DNA from: Deltaproteobacteria bacterium
Lineage (GTDB): Bacteria; Myxococcota_A; UBA9160; UBA6930
Direction: 5' to 3'
NCBI GenBank assembly: GCA_028817435.1
Contig: JAPPPQ010000015.1
Span: 25,227-89,226, forward strand
DNA length: 64,000 nucleotides
The position numbers were made by a program, and so were the translations under genes. The notes under the pieces were generated by a model. It had not been told where the DNA came from and did no database searches. It was given only the letters and a program-made list of their open reading frames with translations. Of this stretch, positions 42,630 to 51,214 are shown one piece after another. Positions within the stretch are counted from its first letter, which is position 1, and each line of letters begins with the position of its first letter.

Positions 42630-45600
42630 GGCGCGGCCTTTTCCACCGAGATTTGCACCGGTTCGCCCTCCAGTTCGGCGGCGAAACACTGCGCCGGCAC
42701 TGCATCGGATTCCGGCGCGGCCAGGGACGAGATGGAAGTAGCGAGGGTGTTCTCGCGCACATAATCCTCGAAGGCGGCGACGGCCTCCCGGTATGAGTCG
42801 GGAAGCTGCAGGCCAAGGCGAATGCGGTCCGAAACATGCAGCCCCGCCGCGCGCCGCGCCTGTTGCACCACCCGCACCACATCGCGCGCCAAGCCTTCCC
42901 GCAGCAGAGTCTCGTCGAGCCGGAAATCGAGCGCGGCGATGGCCTCGCCCGAAGGCAGCGCCTGCAATCCCTGGCGCGAGGCATCGTTGTCTTCCCGGGC
43001 TTCGAGTCGCAGATCGAACTCGTTCTTTTCCAAATGCAGGCCCTCCGGTCCGAATTCTTCTCCGGTCACGCGCACATTGCCGTCTGCGTCCTGCTCCCAG
43101 CGGCCCTGCTTTGCGGCCTGAATGATCTTTTGAGTCATCTTGCCGAGCCTCGGCCCCAGCGCGCGGGCGTTCACCTGCAGGCGCAGCGAGGCGATGCCCG
43201 CGCTGTCCGCTTCGAGCCGCACTTCCTTCACATTCACTTCGTCGCGGATCAGCTCCACAAAGGGCCGCAGCCGCGCCGCGCCCGGCCCGGCGACGGTGAG
43301 GGCGCGCAACGGCTGGCGGATGCGCACATTCTCGCGCCGCCGCAGCGCAAAAGCCGCCGAGCAGACTTCGCGCACCTGATCCATGTCGGCGACCAGTTGC
43401 GGATCGGCGGGCAGCCCATCCTTTTGAGGATCGGGCCAGTCGCCGAGATGCACGCTTTCTCCCCCGCACAGGCCCTTGTAAATCTCGTCGGTGAGAAAGG
43501 GCAGCAGCGGGCTTGCGGTCCGGCACAGCGTCTCGAGGGCGCGCCCCAGGGTGTCGTAGGCGGCCTGCTTGTCCAGGTCTTCGGGGCCGTCCGCATTGCG
43601 CGCCCGCCAGAAGCGCGGGCGGCTTCTGCGGATGAACCAGTTGTTGAGGGCGTCCAGATGCGCCGCCACGGCCTGGCAGGCGCCGGCCAGGTCGTAGCGA
43701 TCCATGCGCTTCGCCACTTCCTCCACCAGCGCGCGGGTTTTGGCGAGGATGTAGCGGTCGAGAATGGCGTGGCTCCCGGCTTCTGCAGCCGCGCCCTCTG
43801 CGCCGCCCCCAAGCCGCGCGCGCATGCCATCGGCGTTGGCGTAGAGGCAGAAGAAGTGCCAGGCGCTCCACAACGGATTCAGCACGCCGCGCACCACATC
43901 GGCGATGGGCTTGCCGTCCTTCGCCACGGCCAAATCGCTGCCGCGCAAAATGGGCGAGCTCACCAGATACCAGCGCAGCGCATCGGAGCCATGGGTGCGG
44001 AACACCTCCTCCGGCTCGGGATAGTTGCGCAGGCGCTTTGAGAGCTTGCGGCCTTCGGTGTCGAGGGCGACGCCGTGGCACATGCAGTTGGCGAAGGGAT
44101 GGCGGTCGAACAGCGCCGTGGCCAGCACATGCATCGTGTAGAACCAGCCGCGGGTCTGGGCCAGGTATTCCACGATGAAATCGGCGGGAAAGTGCTTCTC
44201 AAACCACTCGCGGTTCTCAAAGGGATAGTGGGCCTGGGCGAAGGGCATGGAGCCCGAGTCGAACCAGACATCCAGCACTTCCGGCACGCGCCGCATGGTG
44301 CTTTTGCCGCTGGGATCATCGGGGTTGGGGCGCAGGAACTCGTCAATGTGGGGCCGGTGCAAATCGCGGGGCCGCCGCCCGAAGTCGCGCTCAATTTCAT
44401 CCAGCCCGCCATACACATCCACGCGCGGGTGTTGCGGGTCGTCGCTCTTCCAGACGGGAATCGGCGTTCCCCAGAAGCGGTTGCGGCTGATGGACCAATC
44501 GCGCGCGGTTTCGAGCCACTTGCCGAAGAGACCGTCCCGCACATGGCCCGGAATCCAGTTAATCCTGCGGTTCAGCTCGACCATGCGAGCCTTGAAGCGG
44601 CTGACCTGCAGATACCAGGAATTCATGGCGCGGTAGATCAGCGGCTCGTCGGTGCGCCAGCAGTGCGGGTAGTTGTGCTCGATGGTCTCGTGCCGCAACA
44701 GCGCGCCCCGCTCGCGCAAATCCCGGATGATCTTCGGGTTGGCGTCGAAGACGAGCATTCCCGCGTAATCCGAAACCTCCGCCGTGAAGCGCCCGGCTTC
44801 ATCCACCGGCACCGGGGCGGGCAGCCCCGCTGCGCGGCAAATCTCCATGTCTTCCTCGCCGAAGCCCGGCGCCATGTGCACGACGCCGGTTCCCTCTTCC
44901 ACATCCACAAAATCGGCGGCGAGCACGCGAAAAGCGCCCGGCCCGCCTTCGGCGGGCTGGGCCAGCTCTGCAAAGAAGGGAAACAGCGGGCGGTAGCGCC
45001 GCCCCACCAGCGCGCGGCCCTTCACGCTGCCCACCTGCCGCGCCGCGCCGAGCTCGGCGGCAAACTTTTGCACGCAGGCCGCGCCCAAAATCACGCGCCG
45101 CTTCCCGTTTTTCCCGTCGAGTTCCAGTAGCGCGTAATCGAGCTCGGGCCCCACCGCCACGGCGAGATTCGAGGGCAGCGTCCAGGGCGTCGTGGTCCAG
45201 GCCAGCAATTCCGTGGGCAGCGGATCGCCGCCTTGTGAAGGCTCCGGCAGCAGCTCGAAGCGAACGGTGACCGCCGGATCCTGCCGCGCGCGCAGCGAAT
45301 CATCGAGGCGCGTCTCGAAGTTCGAGAGCGGAGTCTGCGCCGCCCATGAATAGGGCAGCACCCGCGTTCCCTCGTAGAGCAGGCCCTTGTCCCACAGCGT
45401 CTTGAAGGCCCACAAAACGCTCTCCATGTAGGGCAGGCCCATGGTCTTGTAGTCGTTTTCGAAATCCACCCAGCGCCCGGCGCGGGTCACCGTCTTGCGC
45501 CACTGCCCGGTGTAGCGGAGCACCGAAGCTCTGCAGTAATCGTTGAACTTCTCGATGCCGTAGGCGCGGATGGCGGCGCGGCCCTGCACGCCGAGCTCGC

Positions 45601-45931
45601 GCTCCGCTTCCATCTCGGCGGGCAGCCCGTGGCAGTCCCAGCCGAAGCGCCGCTCGACGCGGCGCCCGCGCAGAGTCTGGTAGCGGGGCACGACATCCTT
45701 CACATAGCCGGTGAGCAGGTGGCCGAAGTGGGGCAGGCCGTTGGCGAAGGGCGGGCCGTCGTAGAAGACGAATTCGTTGTCGCCCGCCGCCCCCCCGGAC
45801 GAGGCGGGGCGCTGCGCCACCGAGCGCTCGAAGGTCTTCTCGCGCCGCCAGCGCGCGAGCACCCGCGCCTCGATCTCCGGGAAGTTCGGCTGGGCGGGGA
45901 TTTCCGGGTAGGGGGCGGGGCGTTTTCCCAT
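42626..45931 (-). CDS. ileS: Isoleucyl-tRNA synthetase, eukaryote-like (type 2)
   Basis: A 1101-residue class I synthetase charging tRNA-Ile. The HIGH box is HFGH (68-71), the flanking VPRYQTLRGRRVERRFGWDCHGLP is split by residue ranges 79-102, and KMSKS appears as KLSKR (629-633) before NYPEP. The long form, HFGH, and KRLRNYP text match the eukaryote-like type 2 group rather than the zinc-tailed E. coli type, and no C-terminal zinc cysteines are seen. Type 2 enzymes are typically resistant to mupirocin; that is inference here. Starts at ATG 45931, 37 bases from the divergent DCC gene. Confidence 0.95.
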   Translation of the reverse strand: MGKRPAPYPEIPAQPNFPEIEARVLARWRREKTFERSVAQRPASSGGAAGDNEFVFYDGPPFANGLPHFGHLLTGYVKDVVPRYQTLRGRRVERRFGWDCHGLPAEMEAERELGVQGRAAIRAYGIEKFNDYCRASVLRYTGQWRKTVTRAGRWVDFENDYKTMGLPYMESVLWAFKTLWDKGLLYEGTRVLPYSWAAQTPLSNFETRLDDSLRARQDPAVTVRFELLPEPSQGGDPLPTELLAWTTTPWTLPSNLAVAVGPELDYALLELDGKNGKRRVILGAACVQKFAAELGAARQVGSVKGRALVGRRYRPLFPFFAELAQPAEGGPGAFRVLAADFVDVEEGTGVVHMAPGFGEEDMEICRAAGLPAPVPVDEAGRFTAEVSDYAGMLVFDANPKIIRDLRERGALLRHETIEHNYPHCWRTDEPLIYRAMNSWYLQVSRFKARMVELNRRINWIPGHVRDGLFGKWLETARDWSISRNRFWGTPIPVWKSDDPQHPRVDVYGGLDEIERDFGRRPRDLHRPHIDEFLRPNPDDPSGKSTMRRVPEVLDVWFDSGSMPFAQAHYPFENREWFEKHFPADFIVEYLAQTRGWFYTMHVLATALFDRHPFANCMCHGVALDTEGRKLSKRLRNYPEPEEVFRTHGSDALRWYLVSSPILRGSDLAVAKDGKPIADVVRGVLNPLWSAWHFFCLYANADGMRARLGGGAEGAAAEAGSHAILDRYILAKTRALVEEVAKRMDRYDLAGACQAVAAHLDALNNWFIRRSRPRFWRARNADGPEDLDKQAAYDTLGRALETLCRTASPLLPFLTDEIYKGLCGGESVHLGDWPDPQKDGLPADPQLVADMDQVREVCSAAFALRRRENVRIRQPLRALTVAGPGAARLRPFVELIRDEVNVKEVRLEADSAGIASLRLQVNARALGPRLGKMTQKIIQAAKQGRWEQDADGNVRVTGEEFGPEGLHLEKNEFDLRLEAREDNDASRQGLQALPSGEAIAALDFRLDETLLREGLARDVVRVVQQARRAAGLHVSDRIRLGLQLPDSYREAVAAFEDYVRENTLATSISSLAAPESDAVPAQCFAAELEGEPVQISVEKAAP

Positions 45932-45968
45932 GGCCTCAAGGTAGCGGCCCTTTGGGTAGGCTTGCAGC

Positions 45969-46373
45969 GTGCACGACATCGTCTTCTACGACTCCGGTTG
46001 CGGCGCCTGCCACCGGGCGGTGCGCTTTTTGCTGGCCCGGGACCGCGCGGGCGCGCTGTTCCGCTACGCCCCCCTCGGCGGCGAGACCTTCCGGGCCCGC
46101 GTGCCCCAAGCCGCCCGCGCCGCCGCGCCGGACAGCCTCGCCGTGCTCACTGCCAGCGGCCGCCTGCTGTTTCGCAGCGAGGCCACCGCGCATTTGCTGC
46201 GGCGGCTGGGCGGCGCGTGGCGCGGAATTGGCGCGCTGCTGGCGTGGTGGCCCCGCCCCTTGGCCGATGCGGCCTACGACGTCTTCGCCCGCCTGCGCCA
46301 CCGCGTTGCGGCGCGCCCGGCCGCAACCTGCCCCACCCCGTCTCCCCGTCTCCGCACCCGCTTCGACGGCTAG
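45969..46373 (+). CDS. DCC-family thiol-disulfide oxidoreductase (DUF393)
   Basis: A 134-residue protein with the family-defining YDSGCGACHRAV: C11 and C14 form a C-x2-C redox motif in a thioredoxin-like start. The remainder (RYAPLGGE, AVLTASGRLLFRSEAT) matches the DCC family. Substrates are unknown. It begins with GTG and has a 37-base gap to ileS, so a shared divergent promoter is likely. The last 20 residues are low complexity. Confidence 0.85.
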   Translation: MHDIVFYDSGCGACHRAVRFLLARDRAGALFRYAPLGGETFRARVPQAARAAAPDSLAVLTASGRLLFRSEATAHLLRRLGGAWRGIGALLAWWPRPLADAAYDVFARLRHRVAARPAATCPTPSPRLRTRFDG

Positions 46374-46444
46374 CGGGGCGCATTCCCTAACATGGCCGCA
46401 TGGATGGGAGAGTGAGCGCGTTGCCCCGCGCCCGCCGCTAGCCG

Positions 46445-47320
46445 GTGCCGGAGCTGCCCGAGGTGGAGGTGACCCGGCGGCGCATTGCGCCGCTGCTGGT
46501 GGGGCGGCGCGTGGCGCGGCTTCACACCACGCGCAACAGCTACTTCTTTCTCACGCCGCCGGGGCGGTTGGCGCGCGCCGTCGAGGGGCGCGCGGCCTGC
46601 GGCCTGGAGCGGCGCGGCAAATACCTGGTGGCGCCTTTGGAAGGCGGCGCGCGGCTGCTGCTTCACCTGGGCATGACCGGGCAGCTCTTTGCCGGCGGCG
46701 CAACCAGCATCCGGCTGCTGCGGGCGTCGGCCCGCGCCGCCCTGCCGCCCGAGGCGCAGCCCGCCTTCCGCCCGGACTCTCACACGCATTTGCGCTTCTG
46801 CTTCGAGGACGGCGGCCCCGAGGTTTTGTTCCGCGATGTGCGCAAGTTCGGCAAGGTGCAGCTTCTTGCGCCGGGCGAATCCTGCGCGCGGCTGGCGCGG
46901 CTCGGCGGCGACGCCCTCGAGATTACCGGCGAGCAGATCTTTCGCGCCGCGCGCGGACGCCGCATTGCGATCAAGAGCCTGCTGATGGACCAGTCCGTAG
47001 TGGCGGGCAGCGGCAACATCTACGCCGATGAGGCGCTGTTTTGGGCCGGGGTGCGCCCGCGCCGCCAGGCCGGCCGCGTGACCCGCGCTGAATGCCGCCG
47101 CATTGCCGCGGCGCTGCGCCGCGTAATGTTGCGCTCCATTGAAACCGGCGGCTCTTCCATCAGCGACTTCATCGCCCCCGATGGCAGCGACGGCGCTTAC
47201 CAGGACGAGCGCCGGGTCTATGCCCGCACGGGAGCAGGCTGCCGCCGCTGCCGCCGCCGCATTCGCCGCGTGCTGCTGGGGCAGCGCAGCGCCCACTACT
47301 GCCCGGGGTGCCAGCGGTGA
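46445..47320 (+). CDS. mutM: Formamidopyrimidine-DNA glycosylase
   Basis: A 291-residue base-excision repair enzyme removing 8-oxoguanine and ring-opened purines. The catalytic N-terminus P-E-L-P-E-V-E follows the start codon, LLLHLGMTGQL contains the conserved beta-hairpin, GNIYADEALF is the helix-two-turn-helix, and C-x2-C-x16-C-x2-C near the end is the zinc finger. A 25-residue insert around 84-110 makes it longer than E. coli Fpg (269). GTG start at 46445. Confidence 0.95.
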   Translation: MPELPEVEVTRRRIAPLLVGRRVARLHTTRNSYFFLTPPGRLARAVEGRAACGLERRGKYLVAPLEGGARLLLHLGMTGQLFAGGATSIRLLRASARAALPPEAQPAFRPDSHTHLRFCFEDGGPEVLFRDVRKFGKVQLLAPGESCARLARLGGDALEITGEQIFRAARGRRIAIKSLLMDQSVVAGSGNIYADEALFWAGVRPRRQAGRVTRAECRRIAAALRRVMLRSIETGGSSISDFIAPDGSDGAYQDERRVYARTGAGCRRCRRRIRRVLLGQRSAHYCPGCQR

Positions 47321-47399
47321 GTGCGCTTCGCGCCGCGCCCCCGCGCCGCGCCTGCCACCCGCGTCTCTTGCGCGCCGCGCCCGCGCTGCGGAGCGCGCC

Positions 47400-49040
47400 G
47401 TGCTGAGTCTGGTGGAGCTGCGGCGGGTGGCGGCGTGGCTGGCTGCAGAGCGCGCCGGGGCCCGCGTTTCGCGCATCGCGCAGCCCGGGCCGATGGAGCT
47501 GGTGCTGCACCTTTCCGGCGGGGCAGCGCGCGCGCCGGGGGACCGCTGCGCGCTGCTGCTCTCCTGCCAGCCCGGCGCGGCGCGCATCTCCGAGCGGCCC
47601 GCCCGTCCGCAGTTTCCGGGCGCGCCGCAAGAGCAGGCGCATTCCACCTCTGGCGCGCAGGCGCAGGCTGCATCCCCCGGGCGGGAAGAGGCCGCGGCGG
47701 GCGCGGCGGCGCGGAGCGCGCCGTTGGCGTTGGCGCAGTGGCTGCGGGCGCAATCCGGGGGCGCGCGGCTCTGCGGGGCCGGTGTGTCCGGCGCGGAGCG
47801 GCAGGCGCGCTTGCGCTTCGAGGCGCGCGGGGGGAGCTTCTCGCTGATCGTCTCGCTGCTCGGCGCGCGCGCAAATCTCTACGGGCTGGACGGGCAGGAG
47901 CGCGTGGTGGCCGCCGCGCGCCCGCTCTCCGAAACGCGGCGCGATCTCAAACTCGGCGCGCCCTGGCGCGATCCGCCGGGGGGCGCGCCGGGGCCGGGGG
48001 AGGATCGCTTCGCCGCCGTGGCCGACGCCGATTTGCTCGCCGCCATTGAGCGCCACTACGCCGCAGCGCAGTCGCAGCAAGACACCGCGCGGCTGGCGCG
48101 CCGCATTCACCGCGCGCTTCACAGGCAGCGGGCGCGCATGGAGCGCAAGCTGCAACGCGTGCAGGCGGATCTCGCCGCAGAGCAAGAGGCGCAGCGCCTC
48201 GAAACGCATGGCGAGCTGCTGAAGGCGCATCTCGGCGGGATTGCGCCGGGCGCGGAGTCGGCGGTGTTCCCCGATTTCGAGAGCGGCGCGCCCGTGGAGA
48301 TTGCCCTGGACCCAAAGCTCGGCGCGGCGGACAATATGCAGCGCCTGTTCCGGCTCGCGCGCAAGGCGGCCAAGCGCGCGCGCAAAGCCGCCGCCGATGT
48401 GGAGGGAGTCCGCGCGCGCCTCGCCGAAAACGCGGCGCTCTGCGCCGAGGCGGAAGCCGCCGGGGCCAGCCCGGCGGATGCGCCCGGCCCCGCCAGTGCG
48501 CCCGGCCCCGCCGCGCCGCTCGACGCCGAAGCGCTGCTCGCGCTGGCGCGCCGCCCGGAAGTCGCGCGGCTGCTCGAGCGCCACGCCCCTCCGCCGCCCG
48601 CCGCGCCCCGCCGGGTGTGGCGGGTGGGCAAGCGCGAGCTCCCCGCGCGGCTCGTGCCGAAGCGCTACCGCACCGCCGACGGGCTGGAGGTGTGGGTGGG
48701 CAAAAGCGATGAGGGCAACGACATTCTCACCACGCGCCTGGCCAGGGGCGGCGATTTGTTCTTTCACATCGAGGGCGACCCCGGCAGCCATGTGATTTTG
48801 CGCACCGGGAAAGACGAGCCGCCGCAGGAATCGCTGCTCGAAGCGGCGGAGCTCGCCGTGAATTTCTCCCGCGCGCGCCATGCAACCCGCGCCGCCGTTC
48901 ACATCGCCGCGGTGAAGGACATCAGCAAGCCGCGGGGCGCGAAGCCGGGCCTCGTCTATGTGCATCGGGGCCGGGCGCTGCGGCTTCGCCGCAGCCCCGA
49001 GCGCCTGGCGCGCATTCTCGCCGCGCGCCTGGAGGACTGA
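47400..49040 (+). CDS. NFACT-family (RqcH/Tae2-like) ribosome quality-control protein
   Basis: A 546-residue NFACT protein. Domain order is NFACT-N (1-180), helix-hairpin-helix region with LLAIERHYA, a coiled-coil pair (about 225-345; LARRIHRALHRQ and AKRARKAAADVEGV), and NFACT-R (about 400-510) with GNDILTTRLARGGD and GSHVILR. RqcH recruits tRNA-Ala to stalled large subunits and adds Ala tails. The NFACT-N active motif for tRNA selection is hard to read here. Proteobacteria often lack RqcH, so its presence is of taxonomic interest. GTG start. Confidence 0.87.
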   Translation: MLSLVELRRVAAWLAAERAGARVSRIAQPGPMELVLHLSGGAARAPGDRCALLLSCQPGAARISERPARPQFPGAPQEQAHSTSGAQAQAASPGREEAAAGAAARSAPLALAQWLRAQSGGARLCGAGVSGAERQARLRFEARGGSFSLIVSLLGARANLYGLDGQERVVAAARPLSETRRDLKLGAPWRDPPGGAPGPGEDRFAAVADADLLAAIERHYAAAQSQQDTARLARRIHRALHRQRARMERKLQRVQADLAAEQEAQRLETHGELLKAHLGGIAPGAESAVFPDFESGAPVEIALDPKLGAADNMQRLFRLARKAAKRARKAAADVEGVRARLAENAALCAEAEAAGASPADAPGPASAPGPAAPLDAEALLALARRPEVARLLERHAPPPPAAPRRVWRVGKRELPARLVPKRYRTADGLEVWVGKSDEGNDILTTRLARGGDLFFHIEGDPGSHVILRTGKDEPPQESLLEAAELAVNFSRARHATRAAVHIAAVKDISKPRGAKPGLVYVHRGRALRLRRSPERLARILAARLED

Positions 49041-49048
49041 CGCCGGGC

Positions 49049-50110
49049 TCAGGGCGCGTCCGGCGCCACGGGCGCGCCGCCGGGGGCTGCGCGGGGCCCG
49101 GTGAAATTGAGTGACGCGGCGGCGTGGAAGCCGGGGCTCGCTTCGGGCGCAGCGCCGGGGCGCCAGAGCAGAACCTCGACGCCGGGGGCGGCGCGCGCCC
49201 GCGCGAAGGCGGCCTGTCCGGGAGCGGCGATCAACGCAGTGCTCCACGCTTCGGCCTGCGCGCCGCTTTCGGCGACTGCGATGGCAAGGGCGCTCTGTGC
49301 CACAGGCTGGCCGCTGCGCGGGTCCACGATGTGGCTGTAAAGCCGCCCGCCGATCTCGCTGAACTCGCCTTGGCTGTCCGAGACGGAAACGCTGCGGCCG
49401 CCGAAGGAGAGAATGCCGATTTCGCCCCCCGCGCCGCGCAGCAGCACGCGCCAGCCGTCTCCGCGCGCGAGCAGGCTGCTGCCGCCGAAGTTCAGCAGGG
49501 CGCGCGCAATGCCCCGGTCCGCCAGCCGCTCGCCCATGCGGTCCAGGGCGTAGCCTTTGCCGATGCCGCCGAGATCCACCTGCGCCCCTGCGGCCAGGGC
49601 GGCGCGGCCGCCGCCGGGGAGCCGCAACCTGCCGGGGCCGACGCGATCCCGCGCTGCTGCGATTTCGCCCGGAGCGGGCAGCGCTTTGCGGAGCAGCGCC
49701 TTCTTCCAGAGCGCCAGCAGCGGCCCCACCGTTACATCGAAAGCGCCGCCGGTGGCGCGGGCTGCTGCCTGCGCCTCTTGCAGAATGCGCGCGAGGTGAG
49801 GGGGGACGGGCTGCGGCCCGCGCCCCGCCGCGGCGTTCAGGCGGCTCACGGCGCTGTCCGCGTCGTAGTTGCTGAGCTCCGCTTCCAGCGCCGCGCCGAG
49901 CGCGAAGCACTCCTCCATGGCGGCGCGGCCGCTGGCCTCGCTCTCCGCCACCAAGGTGATCTCGAGCAGCGTGCCCATCAGCGGACGCCCGTCCCGCAGC
50001 GTGACGCCGGGCGCATCCTCCGCCACCGGCGCGGCGCAGGCCAAGGCGAGGGCGGCGGCTACTCCGGCCCGTCCCGGTAGCTCTCCGAAGATCCGCGAAA
50101 GACGGCCCAC
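49049..50110 (-). CDS. apbE: ApbE-family FAD:protein FMN transferase
   Basis: A 353-residue periplasmic enzyme that attaches FMN to a Thr in target proteins. RPLMGTLLEITLV begins the catalytic domain, DVTVGPLLALWKK follows, and VDLGGIGKGYALD is the flavin and magnesium signature. The N-terminus from the GTG at 50110 gives a short hydrophobic signal with LALAC, an imperfect lipobox. That start lies inside the preceding gene (52-base overlap) and is the least certain part. A likely target, the FMN-binding-domain protein, is two genes upstream. Confidence 0.88.
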   Translation of the reverse strand: MGRLSRIFGELPGRAGVAAALALACAAPVAEDAPGVTLRDGRPLMGTLLEITLVAESEASGRAAMEECFALGAALEAELSNYDADSAVSRLNAAAGRGPQPVPPHLARILQEAQAAARATGGAFDVTVGPLLALWKKALLRKALPAPGEIAAARDRVGPGRLRLPGGGRAALAAGAQVDLGGIGKGYALDRMGERLADRGIARALLNFGGSSLLARGDGWRVLLRGAGGEIGILSFGGRSVSVSDSQGEFSEIGGRLYSHIVDPRSGQPVAQSALAIAVAESGAQAEAWSTALIAAPGQAAFARARAAPGVEVLLWRPGAAPEASPGFHAAASLNFTGPRAAPGGAPVAPDAP

Positions 50111-50562
50111 AGCGAGAGCAGAATCAGCGCTGCGAGGCTTCCCTGCAACAGCAGGAAGCCGCCAATTTTGGCCCAGGCGAAGGCCGGATGGACGAAGCGC
50201 ACCAGCCAGCCCGCGCCCTCGCCGAGCAGCGCCGCGGCGAAGGGCAGTGCGATCAGCCAGGCCTTCACGCGGTTTGCAAGCGGCGTGAAGAGCGCCAAAT
50301 GCGTCATCACCAGAATCAGCATGCCCATGGCGAAGAGGTGGAAGTGCGCGATTTCGAGCATGCCCTGGTAGCTGCGCGGCGGCAGAAAGCGCTCTTCGTC
50401 GCCGAGGTAGTAGGCGGTGACGGAATCCGGCGTGAGGCCCATCTTCTGGAAGTAGAGCAGCGCGTTGGTGAGCCAGAGCCCGGCCACGAACAGCGCGTAG
50501 ATCGCCACGATGGTTTGCAGCAGGTGGTTGCGCTGCCACTCGCCGGTTACGACGAAGCGCAT
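50059..50562 (-). CDS. Four-helix membrane protein of a flavin electron-transfer operon
   Basis: A 167-residue inner-membrane protein with four hydrophobic helices (about 17-38, 72-95, 102-118 and 130-158). Histidines lie at helix edges (FHLFAMGM, MTHLALF, RFVHPAFAW), which could ligate haem as in small cytochrome b proteins, but this is not proven. I do not recognise a named family with certainty. It starts 4 bases after the FMN-binding gene stop and overlaps apbE, so it may move electrons between the quinone pool and the flavoprotein. Confidence 0.6.
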   Translation of the reverse strand: MRFVVTGEWQRNHLLQTIVAIYALFVAGLWLTNALLYFQKMGLTPDSVTAYYLGDEERFLPPRSYQGMLEIAHFHLFAMGMLILVMTHLALFTPLANRVKAWLIALPFAAALLGEGAGWLVRFVHPAFAWAKIGGFLLLQGSLAALILLSLWAVFRGSSESYRDGPE

Positions 50563-50566
50563 GGGG

Positions 50567-51214
50567 CTACCGGCCTCCCGCGCCCGCCGCGGCGGCCGGG
50601 CTCGCGGCCGCAACGGGATTGGGCAGCAGCACCTGCCGCAGTGCCAGGGCGCGGCGGACTCCAGCGGTGACGGCCCGCGCCGAGAGCGTGGCCCCGGCGA
50701 TGCCGTGAATCTCTCCGCCGAGGCGCAGGCCGGGGGCCAGTGCGCGCTGGTCAAATTGCGCGAGCCAGCGCCCGGTCGGCAGGTAATCGCGGGGCTCGTA
50801 GAAGGCCAGCACCCGCGCCGCCCGCACCCGCCCGTCGCTTTCCAGCACCACCAGAAGCGCCTCCGGCAAAGTCCGCACCGTATGCAGGTCAATGAAGGCG
50901 TGGCCCAGCGCGCGCCCCTCCGCCAAGCCGGTGTGGATGGTGACGAGCCGGCTCGGCAGCGGCGCGCGGGCGAGGCGCTCCACCGCCTGCGCCTGGTTGT
51001 CGTCCAGCACCACGGTGCGGCTCTCAATGCGCTCCGCATTCGGGAAGGCCCAATCGAGGGCGTCGCGCCGGCTCATGAAGGCCTCTGCGCCCGCCCCGGC
51101 CGGCGCCAGCGCCAACCCGGCGGCCAGTGCCAGCCCGCCACCGCAGCGCGCCAGACGCAGCCGCCGGGACGGCCTGCGCCGCGCCGGGTCCGGTTTTGCG
51201 CGATCAGAAGGCAA
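50567..51214 (-). CDS. Exported FMN-binding-domain protein
   Basis: A 215-residue protein with a basic, hydrophobic signal segment (about 15-45, ending AGAGAEA) and a C-terminal FMN-binding domain. The flavinylation motif is GIAGATLSARAV near 180-191, where ApbE would esterify FMN to the Thr, as in NqrC, RnfG and PplA-type proteins. TTG 51214 is the only start giving a complete signal peptide and overlaps the barrel gene by 11 bases. Acts outside the cytoplasmic membrane. Confidence 0.82.
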   Translation of the reverse strand: MPSDRAKPDPARRRPSRRLRLARCGGGLALAAGLALAPAGAGAEAFMSRRDALDWAFPNAERIESRTVVLDDNQAQAVERLARAPLPSRLVTIHTGLAEGRALGHAFIDLHTVRTLPEALLVVLESDGRVRAARVLAFYEPRDYLPTGRWLAQFDQRALAPGLRLGGEIHGIAGATLSARAVTAGVRRALALRQVLLPNPVAAASPAAAAGAGGR

